This document shows positions 39,046-48,700 of a stretch of 64,000 nt of DNA, in pieces. Source of the DNA: Streptomyces sp. WP-1 (GTDB lineage: Bacteria; Actinomycetota; Actinomycetes; Streptomycetales; Streptomycetaceae); assembly GCF_030450125.1 (NCBI RefSeq), contig NZ_CP123923.1:5890001-5954000 (forward strand). Reading direction: 5' to 3'. How positions within the stretch are numbered: position 1 is the first letter of the stretch; every line of letters starts with the position of its first letter. The notes below the pieces were generated by a model that saw only the letters and a list, made by a program, of their open reading frames with translations, was not told where the DNA came from and made no database searches. Both the position numbers and the translations under genes were made by a program.

Positions 39046-39681
39046 CTAAACGCCACGCCCCTGACCGCAGCCAAGCCGCAATCCGCGCACTCCGGCCCCG
39101 CGCCCCGCCTCAGCGCCCTCCGGCCCCGCGCCCCGCCCCAGCCCCCCGCCCCGCCTCAGCACCGCCCGCCGTACCCCCTCCTCCCGCGGTCCCGACCTGC
39201 GGTTGGCGCTGGTCGGGCCGGGTTCCGGGTCCAGGGTGAAGCCGAGCCGCTCCAGGAAGCGTTCGCCGGCGCGCCAGCCGGGTGGGACCGTCGCCGTCAC
39301 CAGGGGCGGATCCCCGGCCCGTTGCAGCAGGGAGCGGGCCAGGCGGTGGCCGAGACCGCGACCCCGGGACCAGGGGGCCAGCAGGAACAGGCCGACGGCG
39401 ATCGCACCCGGCTCCGGGTGGTCGCGCACCGCGTCCACGACACCCGCGACCACCCCGTCCCGCTCCAGCACCAGCAGGACCTTGGCATCGGGACGCGCGC
39501 CCTCGGGCAGGCCGTAGTACAGGCTCTGCACATCACCCGGCGCCGACGGCAGCCCGGTGGCCGCCAGGAACCAGTCCTCGCACTCCTCGAACAATCGGAT
39601 CAACGGCGCCTCGTCCGCCGGGGCGAGTTCACGTACCACCACCCGTTCGCCGGGCACCTCGAGCATCCACGTGTCCACCAT
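39046..39681 (-). CDS. GNAT-family N-acetyltransferase
   Basis: 211-residue GNAT protein. Residues about 12-155 form the acetyltransferase fold, with the acetyl-CoA loop in FLLAPWSRGRGLGHRLARSLL and the terminal RFLERLGFTLDPEPGP. The last 50 residues are an Arg/Gly-rich tail translated from GC-rich degenerate repeats, so the native stop may have been lost. The ATG at 39681 has no Shine-Dalgarno; TTGTCG (39714-39719) and TACCGT (39689-39694) could be its promoter, giving a short leader. It is divergent from the decarboxylase gene by 168 bp, so a shared function, such as acylating a hydroxylamine, is possible but unproven. Confidence 0.8.
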   Translation of the reverse strand: MVDTWMLEVPGERVVVRELAPADEAPLIRLFEECEDWFLAATGLPSAPGDVQSLYYGLPEGARPDAKVLLVLERDGVVAGVVDAVRDHPEPGAIAVGLFLLAPWSRGRGLGHRLARSLLQRAGDPPLVTATVPPGWRAGERFLERLGFTLDPEPGPTSANRRSGPREEGVRRAVLRRGGGLGRGAGPEGAEAGRGAGVRGLRLGCGQGRGV

Positions 39682-39766
39682 CCGGCCGACGGTAGTGGCA
39701 GATCCGGCCGCTCCGACAAGTTTTCCCCGTACGGCAGTACCCACGTGCGGGTCCCGCTCGTTGGAC

Positions 39767-39795
39767 GTACGGGACACCCGTCCCTGTTCCCGTAC
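39767..39795. promoter_or_regulatory. Inverted repeat in the decarboxylase/GNAT divergent region
   Basis: GTACGGGA (39767-39774) and TCCCGTAC (39788-39795) form a perfect 8-bp inverted repeat around 13 bp; a further CCCCGTACGG lies at 39725-39734. It is 54 bp before the decarboxylase start. Possible operator; no iron box is seen here. Confidence 0.4.
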
Positions 39796-39849
39796 CACCC
39801 GGAGCCCACGCGGCGCGCCCCGAGCAGTCCCGAGAGCGGAGGCCAGCCC

Positions 39850-41208
39850 ATGCCCACCCAGCCCCTCGCCTCGGGCCCGCACGGCCTGGCCGCCCTCCGC
39901 CCGCTCCTGGACACGGTGCTGGACGCGCTGGCGGAAGGCCGGGAGGCGCGCGGCGGCCCGCTGCCCGCAGGCGGACCCGAGGCCACCGCCCGGCAGGTCG
40001 CCGACGCGTTCGGGGACGTACTGCCGGAGGAGGGCGACCCGGACGGCCTGCGCGATCTCGTACGACTGCTCGCCGAGGGCGCCGCCGACCCCGCCGACCC
40101 GCTGTGCGCCGGCCATCTGCACTGCCCGCCCCTCGCCGTGGCCACCGCCGCCGACCTCGCGGTCAGCGTCCTCAACCCCTCCCTCGACTCCTGGGACCAG
40201 GCTCCCGGAGCCACCGCCCTGGAAGCCGTCGTCACCCGGGCCCTCGCACAAGCGGCCGGACTGGCCGACGCCCTGGTCACCACCGGCGGCACCGAGTCCA
40301 ACCAACTCGCCCTGCTGCTCGCCCGCGAGGCGGGAAACGGCAGCGTCCAGCTCGTCTGCGGCGACGCCGCCCACCACTCGCTGGCCCGCGCCGCCTGGCT
40401 GCTCGGACTGCCCGAGCCGGTGCTCGTCCCGGCCCCCGGCGGCACCCTCGACCCGGCCGCCCTCGACGCCGCCCTCACCGCGCTCCCCGGCCCCCTGCTG
40501 GTCGCCGCCACCGCGGGCACCACCGACGCCGGCCTCATCGACCCGCTGCCGGAGATCGCCGCCCTGTGCGCGGCCCATGGCGCCCGGCTGCACATCGACG
40601 CCGCCTACGGGGGCGGACTGCTCTTCAGCGACCGGCACCGCGGCAGACTCGCCGGACTCGACGCCGCCCACACCGTCACCCTCGACCTGCACAAACTCGG
40701 CTGGCAGCCGGTCGCCGCCGGCCTGCTCGCCGTCGCCGACCCGGCCGAACTCGCCGTACTCCACCACCGGGCCGACTATCTGAACGCGGACGACGACACC
40801 GAGGCCGGCCACCCCGACCTGCTCGGCCGCTCCCTGCGCACCACCCGCCGCCCCGACATCCTCAAGGCCGCGGTCACCCTGCGGACCCTCGGCCGCCGCG
40901 GCCTCGGCGCGCTGGTCGACCAGGTCTGCGACCTGGCCCGTGAGTTCGCCGCGCTCATCGAGGCACACCCCGGCTTCGAGCTGTACGACACGCCCGTCAT
41001 CAGCACGGTCCTGTTCCGCCCCGCCGAGGCCACCGACGCCGCCGTGGCCGACGCCCGCCGCGCACTGCTGCACGAGGGCCGGGCCGTCCTCGGCCGCGCC
41101 CGGCTCGACGGCCGCCTCTGGCTCAAGGCCACCCTCCTCAACCCCCACACCCGGCCGGACGACCTGGCCCACCTGTTGAAACTCGTCGAAGGAAGCACCC
41201 CCAGATGA
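39850..41208 (+). CDS. PLP-dependent group II amino acid decarboxylase
   Basis: 452-residue decarboxylase of the glutamate/aromatic/DABA decarboxylase fold. The PLP-binding features are TTGGTESN (144-151), the stacking His in DAAHHSL (175/176), the Asp in HIDAAYGG (D250) and the Schiff-base Lys in LDLHKLGW (K282). The family includes lysine and diaminobutyrate decarboxylases of siderophore pathways such as DesA. The ATG at 39850 has GCGGAGG upstream. Its stop overlaps the N-hydroxylase start by 4 nt, so the amine product is probably the hydroxylase substrate. The amino acid used cannot be told; lysine, ornithine and diaminobutyrate are candidates. Confidence 0.87.
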   Translation: MPTQPLASGPHGLAALRPLLDTVLDALAEGREARGGPLPAGGPEATARQVADAFGDVLPEEGDPDGLRDLVRLLAEGAADPADPLCAGHLHCPPLAVATAADLAVSVLNPSLDSWDQAPGATALEAVVTRALAQAAGLADALVTTGGTESNQLALLLAREAGNGSVQLVCGDAAHHSLARAAWLLGLPEPVLVPAPGGTLDPAALDAALTALPGPLLVAATAGTTDAGLIDPLPEIAALCAAHGARLHIDAAYGGGLLFSDRHRGRLAGLDAAHTVTLDLHKLGWQPVAAGLLAVADPAELAVLHHRADYLNADDDTEAGHPDLLGRSLRTTRRPDILKAAVTLRTLGRRGLGALVDQVCDLAREFAALIEAHPGFELYDTPVISTVLFRPAEATDAAVADARRALLHEGRAVLGRARLDGRLWLKATLLNPHTRPDDLAHLLKLVEGSTPR

Positions 41209-42644
41209 CCCCCCACCCGGCCCCTCGGACCACCCTCCTGCCGCGCCGTGACCCCGACGCCCCCCGCGACCTGGTCGGCATCGGCATCGGCCCCTGCAAC
41301 CTCTCCCTCGCCGCCCTCGCCCAGCCGCTGCCCGAACTCGACGCCGTCTTCTACGAACAGCGGCCCGGCTTCAGCTGGCACCCCGGCCTGCTCATCGAGG
41401 GCTCCACCGTCCAGGTGCCCTTCCTCGCCGACCTGGTGAGCCTCGCCGACCCCACCAGCCCCTGGAGCTTCCTCAGCTACCTCAGAACCCGCGAGCGACT
41501 GTTCCCCTTCTACTTCGCCGAGCGCTTCCACATCGAACGCGCCGAGTACGACGCCTACTGCCGCTGGGCCGCCCGGAACCTGCCCGGACTGCGCTTCGGC
41601 CACCAGGTCGACGCCGTCCGCTGGAACCCCGAACGCGCCCTGTTCGAGGTCGACTTCACCCAGCTCGACGCCGACGGCGAGGCCGACGCCCTCGGCCGCG
41701 CCTACACCCGCAACCTGGTCCTCGGCGTCGGCACCGTCCCCCATGTGCCGGCCCCGCTCAAGCCCATGGTCGACGCCGAGGGCCTGCCCGTCGTACACGC
41801 CGCCGACTACCTCGACCACCGCGAGGAACTGCTGGCCGCCGGGCACATCACCGTGGTGGGCTCCGGGCAGTCCGGCGCCGAGATCTTCCTCGACCTGCTG
41901 CGCCGCCGCCCGGCCGGCGAGGAGCGGCTGCACTGGATCGGCCGCAGCCCCGCGTTCTCCCCGATGGAGTACTCCAAGCTCGGCCTGGAGCACTTCACCC
42001 CCGACTACACGCGCTACTTCCACGCCCTCGCCGAGCCCGTCCGCGACCGGCTGGTCGGCGCCCAGTGGCAGCTGCACAAGGCCGTCGACGCCGGCACCCT
42101 CGCCGCCATCCACGACGAGCTGTACCGGCGCACCCTGGACGGCGGCTGGCCCGACGCCGTCCTCACCCCGGGCGTGCGGGTGCGCACCGCGGGCCGGATC
42201 GCCAGCAACAAGATCGAGCTCCATCTGGAGCACCTGGAGGAGAGCAGCCGCTCCCGGCTCGCCACCGACGCCGTCGTCCTCGCCACCGGCTACCAGCAGC
42301 GGCCCCTCGGCCGTCTCCTCGCCGGGCTCGACCCTTATATGCGCCGCGACGCCGGCGACCGGCCGCGCATCGACGCGGACTTCCGCCTGGTCCTCGACCC
42401 CTCGGTCACGGGGTCCGTCTACGTCCAGAACGCCGAACTGCACACCCATGGCGTCGGCGCCCCCGACCTGGGCCTCGCCGCCTGGCGCGGCGCCACCATT
42501 CTCAACTCGCTCACCGGAAAGGACGCCTACCCCCTGCCGGACCGCACGGCCTTCACCACCTTCGGCCTGCGCGAACCGCATTCCGCCGTCCCCCAGGCCC
42601 GGCACTCCACCCAGCAACTCACCCCGCTCATCGAAGAGAAGTGA
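41205..42644 (+). CDS. N-hydroxylating monooxygenase (lysine/ornithine/diamine type)
   Basis: 479-residue class B flavin monooxygenase that hydroxylates a primary amine. The FAD motif is GIGIGPCNLSLA, the NADPH motif VVGSGQSGAEIF, and the C-terminal family motif VVLATGYQQRP. Close families are lysine N6-hydroxylase (IucD), ornithine hydroxylase (PvdA, SidA) and the cadaverine hydroxylase DesB. Translational coupling to a PLP decarboxylase matches the DesA-DesB logic, but no acyltransferase-synthetase pair (DesC, DesD) follows; the next gene is pyk. The product is an N-hydroxy-diamine or hydroxylamine of unknown fate. Confidence 0.88.
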   Translation: MTPHPAPRTTLLPRRDPDAPRDLVGIGIGPCNLSLAALAQPLPELDAVFYEQRPGFSWHPGLLIEGSTVQVPFLADLVSLADPTSPWSFLSYLRTRERLFPFYFAERFHIERAEYDAYCRWAARNLPGLRFGHQVDAVRWNPERALFEVDFTQLDADGEADALGRAYTRNLVLGVGTVPHVPAPLKPMVDAEGLPVVHAADYLDHREELLAAGHITVVGSGQSGAEIFLDLLRRRPAGEERLHWIGRSPAFSPMEYSKLGLEHFTPDYTRYFHALAEPVRDRLVGAQWQLHKAVDAGTLAAIHDELYRRTLDGGWPDAVLTPGVRVRTAGRIASNKIELHLEHLEESSRSRLATDAVVLATGYQQRPLGRLLAGLDPYMRRDAGDRPRIDADFRLVLDPSVTGSVYVQNAELHTHGVGAPDLGLAAWRGATILNSLTGKDAYPLPDRTAFTTFGLREPHSAVPQARHSTQQLTPLIEEK

Positions 42645-42759
42645 GCGGAATTCGCTCATAGGAGCGGCCGTCCGCACAATTCAACACTTGTCAATAAGGC
42701 TTCACGTAAAGGTTGTTGAGTGGTCATGCGGCCCGGAATCTCTACCGGCGGGTAAGCCC

Positions 42760-42765
42760 TAGGCT
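42760..42765 (+). promoter_or_regulatory. Candidate pyk -10 box
   Basis: TAGGCT lies 6 nt before the pyk ATG, which predicts a leaderless transcript. No good -35 was found at 17-19 bp spacing. The upstream 100 nt are AT-richer than their surroundings. Confidence 0.4.
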
Positions 42766-42771
42766 CGAACC

Positions 42772-44208
42772 ATGCGCCGAGCAAAGATCGTCTGTACATT
42801 GGGGCCCGCCACCGACTCGTACGACCAGATCAAGGCACTGGTCGAGGCCGGAATGGACGTCGCCCGCTTCAACCTCAGCCACGGCACCCGCGCCGAACAC
42901 GAGGAGCGTTACCAGCGCGTGCGCAAGGCTGCCGACGAAACCGGCCGCAGTGTCGGAATCCTCGCCGACCTTCAAGGTCCGAAGATCCGCCTCGGCCGTT
43001 TCGCCGAGGGACCGGTACTCCTTGAACGCGGCGACGAGTTCACCATCACCGTCGAGGACGGCGTGGAGGGCGACCGCCACCGCTGCGGCACCACCTACGC
43101 GGGGCTCGCCGGGGACGTCGTCCCCGGCGAGCGCGTCCTGGTGGACGACGGCCGGGTCTGCCTGGAGGTCACCGCCGTCGACGGCCCCCGGGTGCGCACC
43201 CGGGTGGTCGAGGGCGGCATGGTCTCCGACCACAAGGGCCTCAATCTGCCCGGGGTCGCCGTCTCCGTGCCCGCCCTGTCCGAGAAGGACGAGGAGGACC
43301 TGCGCTGGGCGCTGCACATCGGCGTCGACGTCATCGCCCTCTCCTTCGTGCGCAGCGGCGACGACGCCCGGGTGGTGCACCGCATCATGGCCGAGGAGGG
43401 CCGCCGCCTCCCGGTGATCGCCAAGGTCGAGAAGCCCCAGGCGGTGGCCAACCTGGACGACATCGTGGCCGCCTTCGACGGGCTGATGGTCGCGCGCGGC
43501 GACCTCGGTGTGGAGATGCCCCTGGAACAGGTGCCGATCGTCCAGAAGCGCGCCATCAAGCTGGCCCGGCGCAACGCCAAGCCGGTCATCGTCGCCACCC
43601 AGATGCTCGACTCCATGATCGACAACTCCCGCCCCACCCGCGCCGAGGCCTCCGACGTGGCCAACGCGGTCCTCGACGGCACGGACGCGGTGATGCTCTC
43701 CGGCGAGACCAGCGTCGGCAAGTACCCGGTGGAGACCGTGCGCACCATGGCGAAGATCGTCATGGCGGCCGAGGAGGACATGCTGGCCAAGGGGCTCCCG
43801 CAGCTGACCGAGCGGAACAAGCCGCGCACCCAGGGCGGCGCGGTCGCCCGCGCGGCCGCCGAGATGGGCGACTTCCTCGGCGCCAGGTTCCTGGTGGCCT
43901 TCACCCAGTCCGGGGACACCGCCCGTCGGCTCTCCCGCTACCGCTCGCCGATCCCGCTGCTCGCCTTCACCCCCGAGCCGGCCACCCGCTCCCAGCTCAG
44001 CCTCACCTGGGGCGCCGAGACCTTCCTCGGCCCGCACGTGGACTCCACCGACGCGATGGTCGAGCAGGTGGACGAGCTGCTGCTGCGGTACGGCCGCTGC
44101 GCGAAGGGCGACGTCGTGGTGATCACGGCCGGCTCCCCGCCCGGGGTCTCCGGCTCCACCAACATGGTCCGCGTCCACCGCATCGGCGAGGGCGGCCCGG
44201 AGGCGTAG
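42772..44208 (+). CDS. pyk: Pyruvate kinase
   Basis: 478-residue pyruvate kinase making pyruvate and ATP from phosphoenolpyruvate and ADP. Seen: KIVCTLGPAT, MDVARFNLSHG, LADLQGPKIRLG, the signature VIAKVEKPQAVANLDDI with the catalytic Lys, MVARGDLGVEMP, VATQMLDSM and LSGETSVGKYP. It starts directly with MRRAKIVCTLGPAT and has no Shine-Dalgarno, which fits the leaderless promoter at 42760-42765. A strong hairpin follows. Confidence 0.97.
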   Translation: MRRAKIVCTLGPATDSYDQIKALVEAGMDVARFNLSHGTRAEHEERYQRVRKAADETGRSVGILADLQGPKIRLGRFAEGPVLLERGDEFTITVEDGVEGDRHRCGTTYAGLAGDVVPGERVLVDDGRVCLEVTAVDGPRVRTRVVEGGMVSDHKGLNLPGVAVSVPALSEKDEEDLRWALHIGVDVIALSFVRSGDDARVVHRIMAEEGRRLPVIAKVEKPQAVANLDDIVAAFDGLMVARGDLGVEMPLEQVPIVQKRAIKLARRNAKPVIVATQMLDSMIDNSRPTRAEASDVANAVLDGTDAVMLSGETSVGKYPVETVRTMAKIVMAAEEDMLAKGLPQLTERNKPRTQGGAVARAAAEMGDFLGARFLVAFTQSGDTARRLSRYRSPIPLLAFTPEPATRSQLSLTWGAETFLGPHVDSTDAMVEQVDELLLRYGRCAKGDVVVITAGSPPGVSGSTNMVRVHRIGEGGPEA

Positions 44209-44229
44209 ACGGCGGTCGGATACGAAAAA

Positions 44230-44252
44230 GGGCCCCTTCGCCGAAGGGGCCC
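44230..44252. terminator. Bidirectional terminator between pyk and the tRNA
   Basis: 10-bp stem GGGCCCCTTC / GAAGGGGCCC with a 3-nt loop. On the reverse strand it is followed by CTTTTTCG, a good T-run for the tRNA transcript; on the forward strand it terminates pyk without a T-run. Confidence 0.85.
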
Positions 44253-44304
44253 GCACAAACCCGTGAATCGGGAAAACCGGTGACCTTGGAAAACAAGGAA
44301 AAAG

Positions 44305-44379
44305 TGCCCCGGGTCGGACTCGAACCGACACTGTACGGGTTTTGAATCCGTTGCCTGCTGCCAATTGGGCTACCGGGGC
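44305..44379 (-). tRNA. tRNA with anticodon CAA (Leu by code), short variable loop
   Basis: A 75-nt cloverleaf on the reverse strand: perfect 7-bp acceptor stem GCCCCGG/CCGGGGC, D-loop with AATTGG, anticodon loop TTCAAAA giving CAA, a 5-nt variable loop ACAGT, T-arm GTCGG-TTCGAGT-CCGAC, discriminator A73, and no encoded CCA. CAA reads UUG leucine, but bacterial tRNA-Leu is normally class II with a long variable arm, which is missing. The anticodon stem has one A31-C39 mismatch and the D-stem one mismatch. The gene lies between pyk and the ANTAR regulator, opposite to both. Identity as leucine tRNA rests on the anticodon alone. Confidence 0.8.
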
Positions 44380-44418
44380 TCGCAGAATCAAAGGTTTCCC
44401 CCGACCCTCCGCGCGTCC

Positions 44419-44449
44419 ACCATACCGTAGCTAGGTAGGCTCTTGTCAG
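44419..44449 (-). promoter_or_regulatory. Candidate tRNA promoter
   Basis: Reverse-strand CTGACA (44444-44449) and TATGGT (44419-44424) with a 19-bp spacer lie 40 nt before the tRNA 5' end. They overlap the TAGGCT box (44436-44441) of the divergent ANTAR regulator, so the two promoters share DNA. Confidence 0.35.
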
Positions 44450-44479
44450 CAGTACCCCTGCACCGAACGAGGAGCCCCC

Positions 44480-45136
44480 GTGACCGCCGAGTCGCCCCAG
44501 CCCGTAGACGCGCCCGACGACGACAAGTCGCACGTGCCTCCGCTGACGACCCGTGTCGTCATCGCCGAGGACGAGGCGCTGATCCGCCTCGACCTCAAGG
44601 AGATGCTGGAGGAGGAGGGGTACACCGTCGTCGGTGAGGCCGGCGACGGCGAGCAGGCGATCGAGCTGGCCCGCGAGCACCGGCCGGACCTGGTGATCCT
44701 GGACGTGAAGATGCCCAAGCTGGACGGCATCTCCGCGGCCGAGAAGATCGCCGAGGAGTCCATCGCCCCGGTCCTGATGCTCACCGCCTTCTCCCAGCGC
44801 GACCTGGTCGAGCGCGCCCGGGACGCGGGGGCGATGGCGTACCTGGTCAAGCCGTTCAGCAAGAGCGACGTGGTGCCGGCGATCGAGATGGCCGTCTCCC
44901 GCTTCACCGAGCTGAAGCAGCTGGAGCAGGAGGTCGCCGACCTCACCCTGCGCCTGGAGACCCGCAAGCTGGTCGACCGCGCCAAGTCGATCCTCCAGAC
45001 CGAGTACGGCCTGACCGAGCCGGCCGCCTTCCGCTGGATCCAGAAGACCTCCATGGACCGCCGCATGTCGATGCAGCAGGTCGCCGAGGCCGTGATCACG
45101 GACAACGAGGAGAAGAAGGCCGCCAAGAAGGGCTGA
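44480..45136 (+). CDS. pdtaR: ANTAR-domain response regulator, PdtaR-like
   Basis: 218-residue two-component regulator that acts on RNA rather than DNA. The receiver domain (25-140) has the acidic pocket E30-D31, phospho-acceptor D75 in VILDVKMP, T/S in MLTAFSQ and Lys in YLVKPFSK. A coiled-coil linker leads to the ANTAR domain (about 150-205: RLETRKLVDRAKSILQ...AAFRWIQKTSMDRRMSMQQVAEAVI), which binds paired hairpins to stop termination. The GTG at 44480 has GAGGAG upstream, and TAGGCT at 44436-44441 is the likely -10. No partner kinase is adjacent. Confidence 0.9.
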   Translation: MTAESPQPVDAPDDDKSHVPPLTTRVVIAEDEALIRLDLKEMLEEEGYTVVGEAGDGEQAIELAREHRPDLVILDVKMPKLDGISAAEKIAEESIAPVLMLTAFSQRDLVERARDAGAMAYLVKPFSKSDVVPAIEMAVSRFTELKQLEQEVADLTLRLETRKLVDRAKSILQTEYGLTEPAAFRWIQKTSMDRRMSMQQVAEAVITDNEEKKAAKKG

Positions 45137-45155
45137 GCCCGCTCCCGCGTACGAC

Positions 45156-45195
45156 CGATGCCCGCGCCCCCTTTCCGGAGGGGGCGCGGGCATCG
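45156..45195. terminator. Strong bidirectional terminator
   Basis: 17-bp perfect stem (45156-45172 with 45179-45195) around TTCCGG, between the ANTAR regulator and the convergent liv operon end. Confidence 0.9.
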
Positions 45196-45227
45196 TCGTA
45201 CAGAAGGGGCGTCAGTCAGAAGGAGCG

Positions 45228-45944
45228 TCAGTCCTCGCCCAGATACGCCTTGCGGACCGACTCGTCGTGCAGCAGATCCTGTCCGGTGCCGGACAGCACG
45301 ATCGAGCCGACCTCCATCACATGGCCCTGGTCGGCGAGCGAGAGCGCCGCCTGGGCGTTCTGCTCGACCAGCAGGATGGTGGTGCCCTGGGACTTCAGCT
45401 CCGCGATCGTCGCCAGGATCTTCTGCATCATGATCGGCGACAGACCCATGGACGGCTCGTCCAGCATCAGCAGCTTGGGCCGGGACATCAGCGCCCTGCC
45501 CATGGCCAGCATCTGCTGCTCGCCGCCCGACAGAGTGCCCGCGGCCTGCTTGCGCCGCTCGCCCAGGATCGGGAAGAGGTCGTAGGCGCGCTGGATGTCC
45601 CGCTCGATGCCGTCCTTGTCCTTGCGCAGGAAGGCGCCGAGCTGGAGGTTCTCCGCGATGCTCAGCCTCGGGAAGATGTGCCGGCCCTCGGGGGAGTGGG
45701 CCAGGCCCAGGGCGACGATCTTGTGCGCGGGGACGCCGGTGAGCGGCTTGCCGTCGAACAGGATCTTGCCGCCGACCGGCTTGAGCAGCCCGGACAGGGT
45801 GCGGAGGGTGGTCGTCTTGCCGGCGCCGTTGGTGCCGATGAGGGTCACGACCTGGCCGGCCTCGACGCTGAACGAGATGCCCTTGACGGCCTCGATCTTG
45901 CCGTAGGCGACCCTGAGGTCCTCGACCTCCAGCAGTGCGGTCAC
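45228..45944 (-). CDS. livF: Branched-chain amino acid ABC transporter ATPase
   Basis: 238-residue ATPase: Walker A GTNGAGKTT, Q-loop region, the signature LSGGEQQMLAMGRAL, Walker B LLMLDEPSMGL, and the LivF-specific VEQNAQAAL switch His/Asn region. Last gene of the livKHMGF operon. The GTG at 45944 overlaps livG by 4 nt. With LivG it powers uptake of leucine, isoleucine and valine. Confidence 0.95.
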   Translation of the reverse strand: MTALLEVEDLRVAYGKIEAVKGISFSVEAGQVVTLIGTNGAGKTTTLRTLSGLLKPVGGKILFDGKPLTGVPAHKIVALGLAHSPEGRHIFPRLSIAENLQLGAFLRKDKDGIERDIQRAYDLFPILGERRKQAAGTLSGGEQQMLAMGRALMSRPKLLMLDEPSMGLSPIMMQKILATIAELKSQGTTILLVEQNAQAALSLADQGHVMEVGSIVLSGTGQDLLHDESVRKAYLGED

Positions 45945-46912
45945 TGGGTCTCTCCCTCTGTGCTGTCGGCGGAACCGGCCGCCTCGACCTCGGCCGCCCC
46001 GGCCTCCGTCGCCTCACCCTCGGCTGTGCCGGCCCGCGCCGTCCGGGCCGCGGTCGCCGCGGCCTTCGCCGTGTCCGCCGTCTCGGCCGCGGCCGCTCCG
46101 GCCTCCGCCGCCTCGACCTCGGCGGCCTCCGCCTCGCCCGGCTCGCCCTCGAAGGGCTCGCCCAGATAGGCGGCGATGACCCGCTCGTCGGCCTGGACGA
46201 CCTCGGAGGTGCCCTCGATCAGCTTCTCGCCCTGCACGAGCACGGCGACGCGGTCGCACAGGTTGAAGATGAACCGCATGTCGTGCTCGATGACGAGGAC
46301 GGCGATGCCCATGTCCCGGATGGCGAAGACCAGTTCCTCGGTGGCCCGGGTCTCCTGCGGGTTCATGCCCGCCGTCGGCTCGTCCAGGAGCAGCAGGCCC
46401 GGCTCGCTGGCCAGCGCCCGCGCGATCTCCAGCTTGCGCTGCTCGCCGTAGGGCAGATTGCGCGCCAGGTGCTCGCGCTTGCCGGCGAGGCCGACGAACT
46501 CCAGGAGTTCCAGGGCCCGCGCCTCGGACTCGCGCTCGGCCTTGCGGAAGCCGGGGCCGCGCAGCAGCGCCGACCACAGGCCCTCCTTGGTCCGCGTGTG
46601 GCGGCCCACCAGGACGTTCTCCAGAACGGTCATGTTGGCGAAGAGCCGGATGTTCTGGAAGGTACGGGCGATGCCCGCCTGCGTCACCAGGTGCGGCTTG
46701 GGCGGCAGCACCTTGCCCTGGTAGGCGACGGTGCCCTCGGTGGGCACGTACAGGCCGGTGAGGCAGTTGAAGAAGGTGGTCTTGCCGGCGCCGTTCGGCC
46801 CGATCAGACCGACGATCTCGCCGCTGTTCACCGTGAAGTCCACGGACCGTACGGCGGTCAGACCGCCGAACCGCATGGTGACGTCACGGGCTTCGAGTAC
46901 AGGTGTCGTCAT
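45941..46912 (-). CDS. livG: Branched-chain amino acid ABC transporter ATPase with Ala/Glu-rich tail
   Basis: 323-residue ATPase. Walker A GPNGAGKTT, LPYGEQRKLEIARAL (the LivG variant of the signature motif), Walker B LLLLDEPTAGMNP, and the H-loop VIEHDMRFIF. The usual family length is about 255; residues 256-323 are an added Ala/Glu/Thr-rich, repeat-like tail with no predicted fold. The ATG at 46912 lies 6 nt after the livM stop. The tail is inside the operon and overlaps livF by 4 nt. Confidence 0.94.
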   Translation of the reverse strand: MTTPVLEARDVTMRFGGLTAVRSVDFTVNSGEIVGLIGPNGAGKTTFFNCLTGLYVPTEGTVAYQGKVLPPKPHLVTQAGIARTFQNIRLFANMTVLENVLVGRHTRTKEGLWSALLRGPGFRKAERESEARALELLEFVGLAGKREHLARNLPYGEQRKLEIARALASEPGLLLLDEPTAGMNPQETRATEELVFAIRDMGIAVLVIEHDMRFIFNLCDRVAVLVQGEKLIEGTSEVVQADERVIAAYLGEPFEGEPGEAEAAEVEAAEAGAAAAETADTAKAAATAARTARAGTAEGEATEAGAAEVEAAGSADSTEGETQ

Positions 46913-46918
46913 GGTTCC

Positions 46919-48696
<1,778 letters not shown>

Positions 48697-48700
<4 letters not shown>

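Noticed and set aside
38778..39074. A reverse frame encoding ALRHSGTQ octapeptide repeats
   Set aside because: The repeat comes from reading the 8-bp array in three frames; there is no ribosome binding site or codon bias.
39046..41172. A 708-codon reverse frame covering the decarboxylase and the GNAT gene
   Set aside because: Only the last 211 codons (from 39681) show a protein family; the rest is antisense to the decarboxylase.
41205..42644. Complete desferrioxamine-type cluster
   Set aside because: No DesC-type acyltransferase or IucA/IucC-type DesD follows; pyk is next.
42680..42710. Rex operator upstream of pyk
   Set aside because: TTGTCAA and TTCAC half-sites are present but the spacing is 6 rather than 4 bp and the second half is incomplete.
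44305..44379. Forward-strand tRNA-Gln (anticodon TTG)
   Set aside because: The anticodon arm folds on either strand, but a T-loop GGTTCGAGTCC exists only on the reverse strand.
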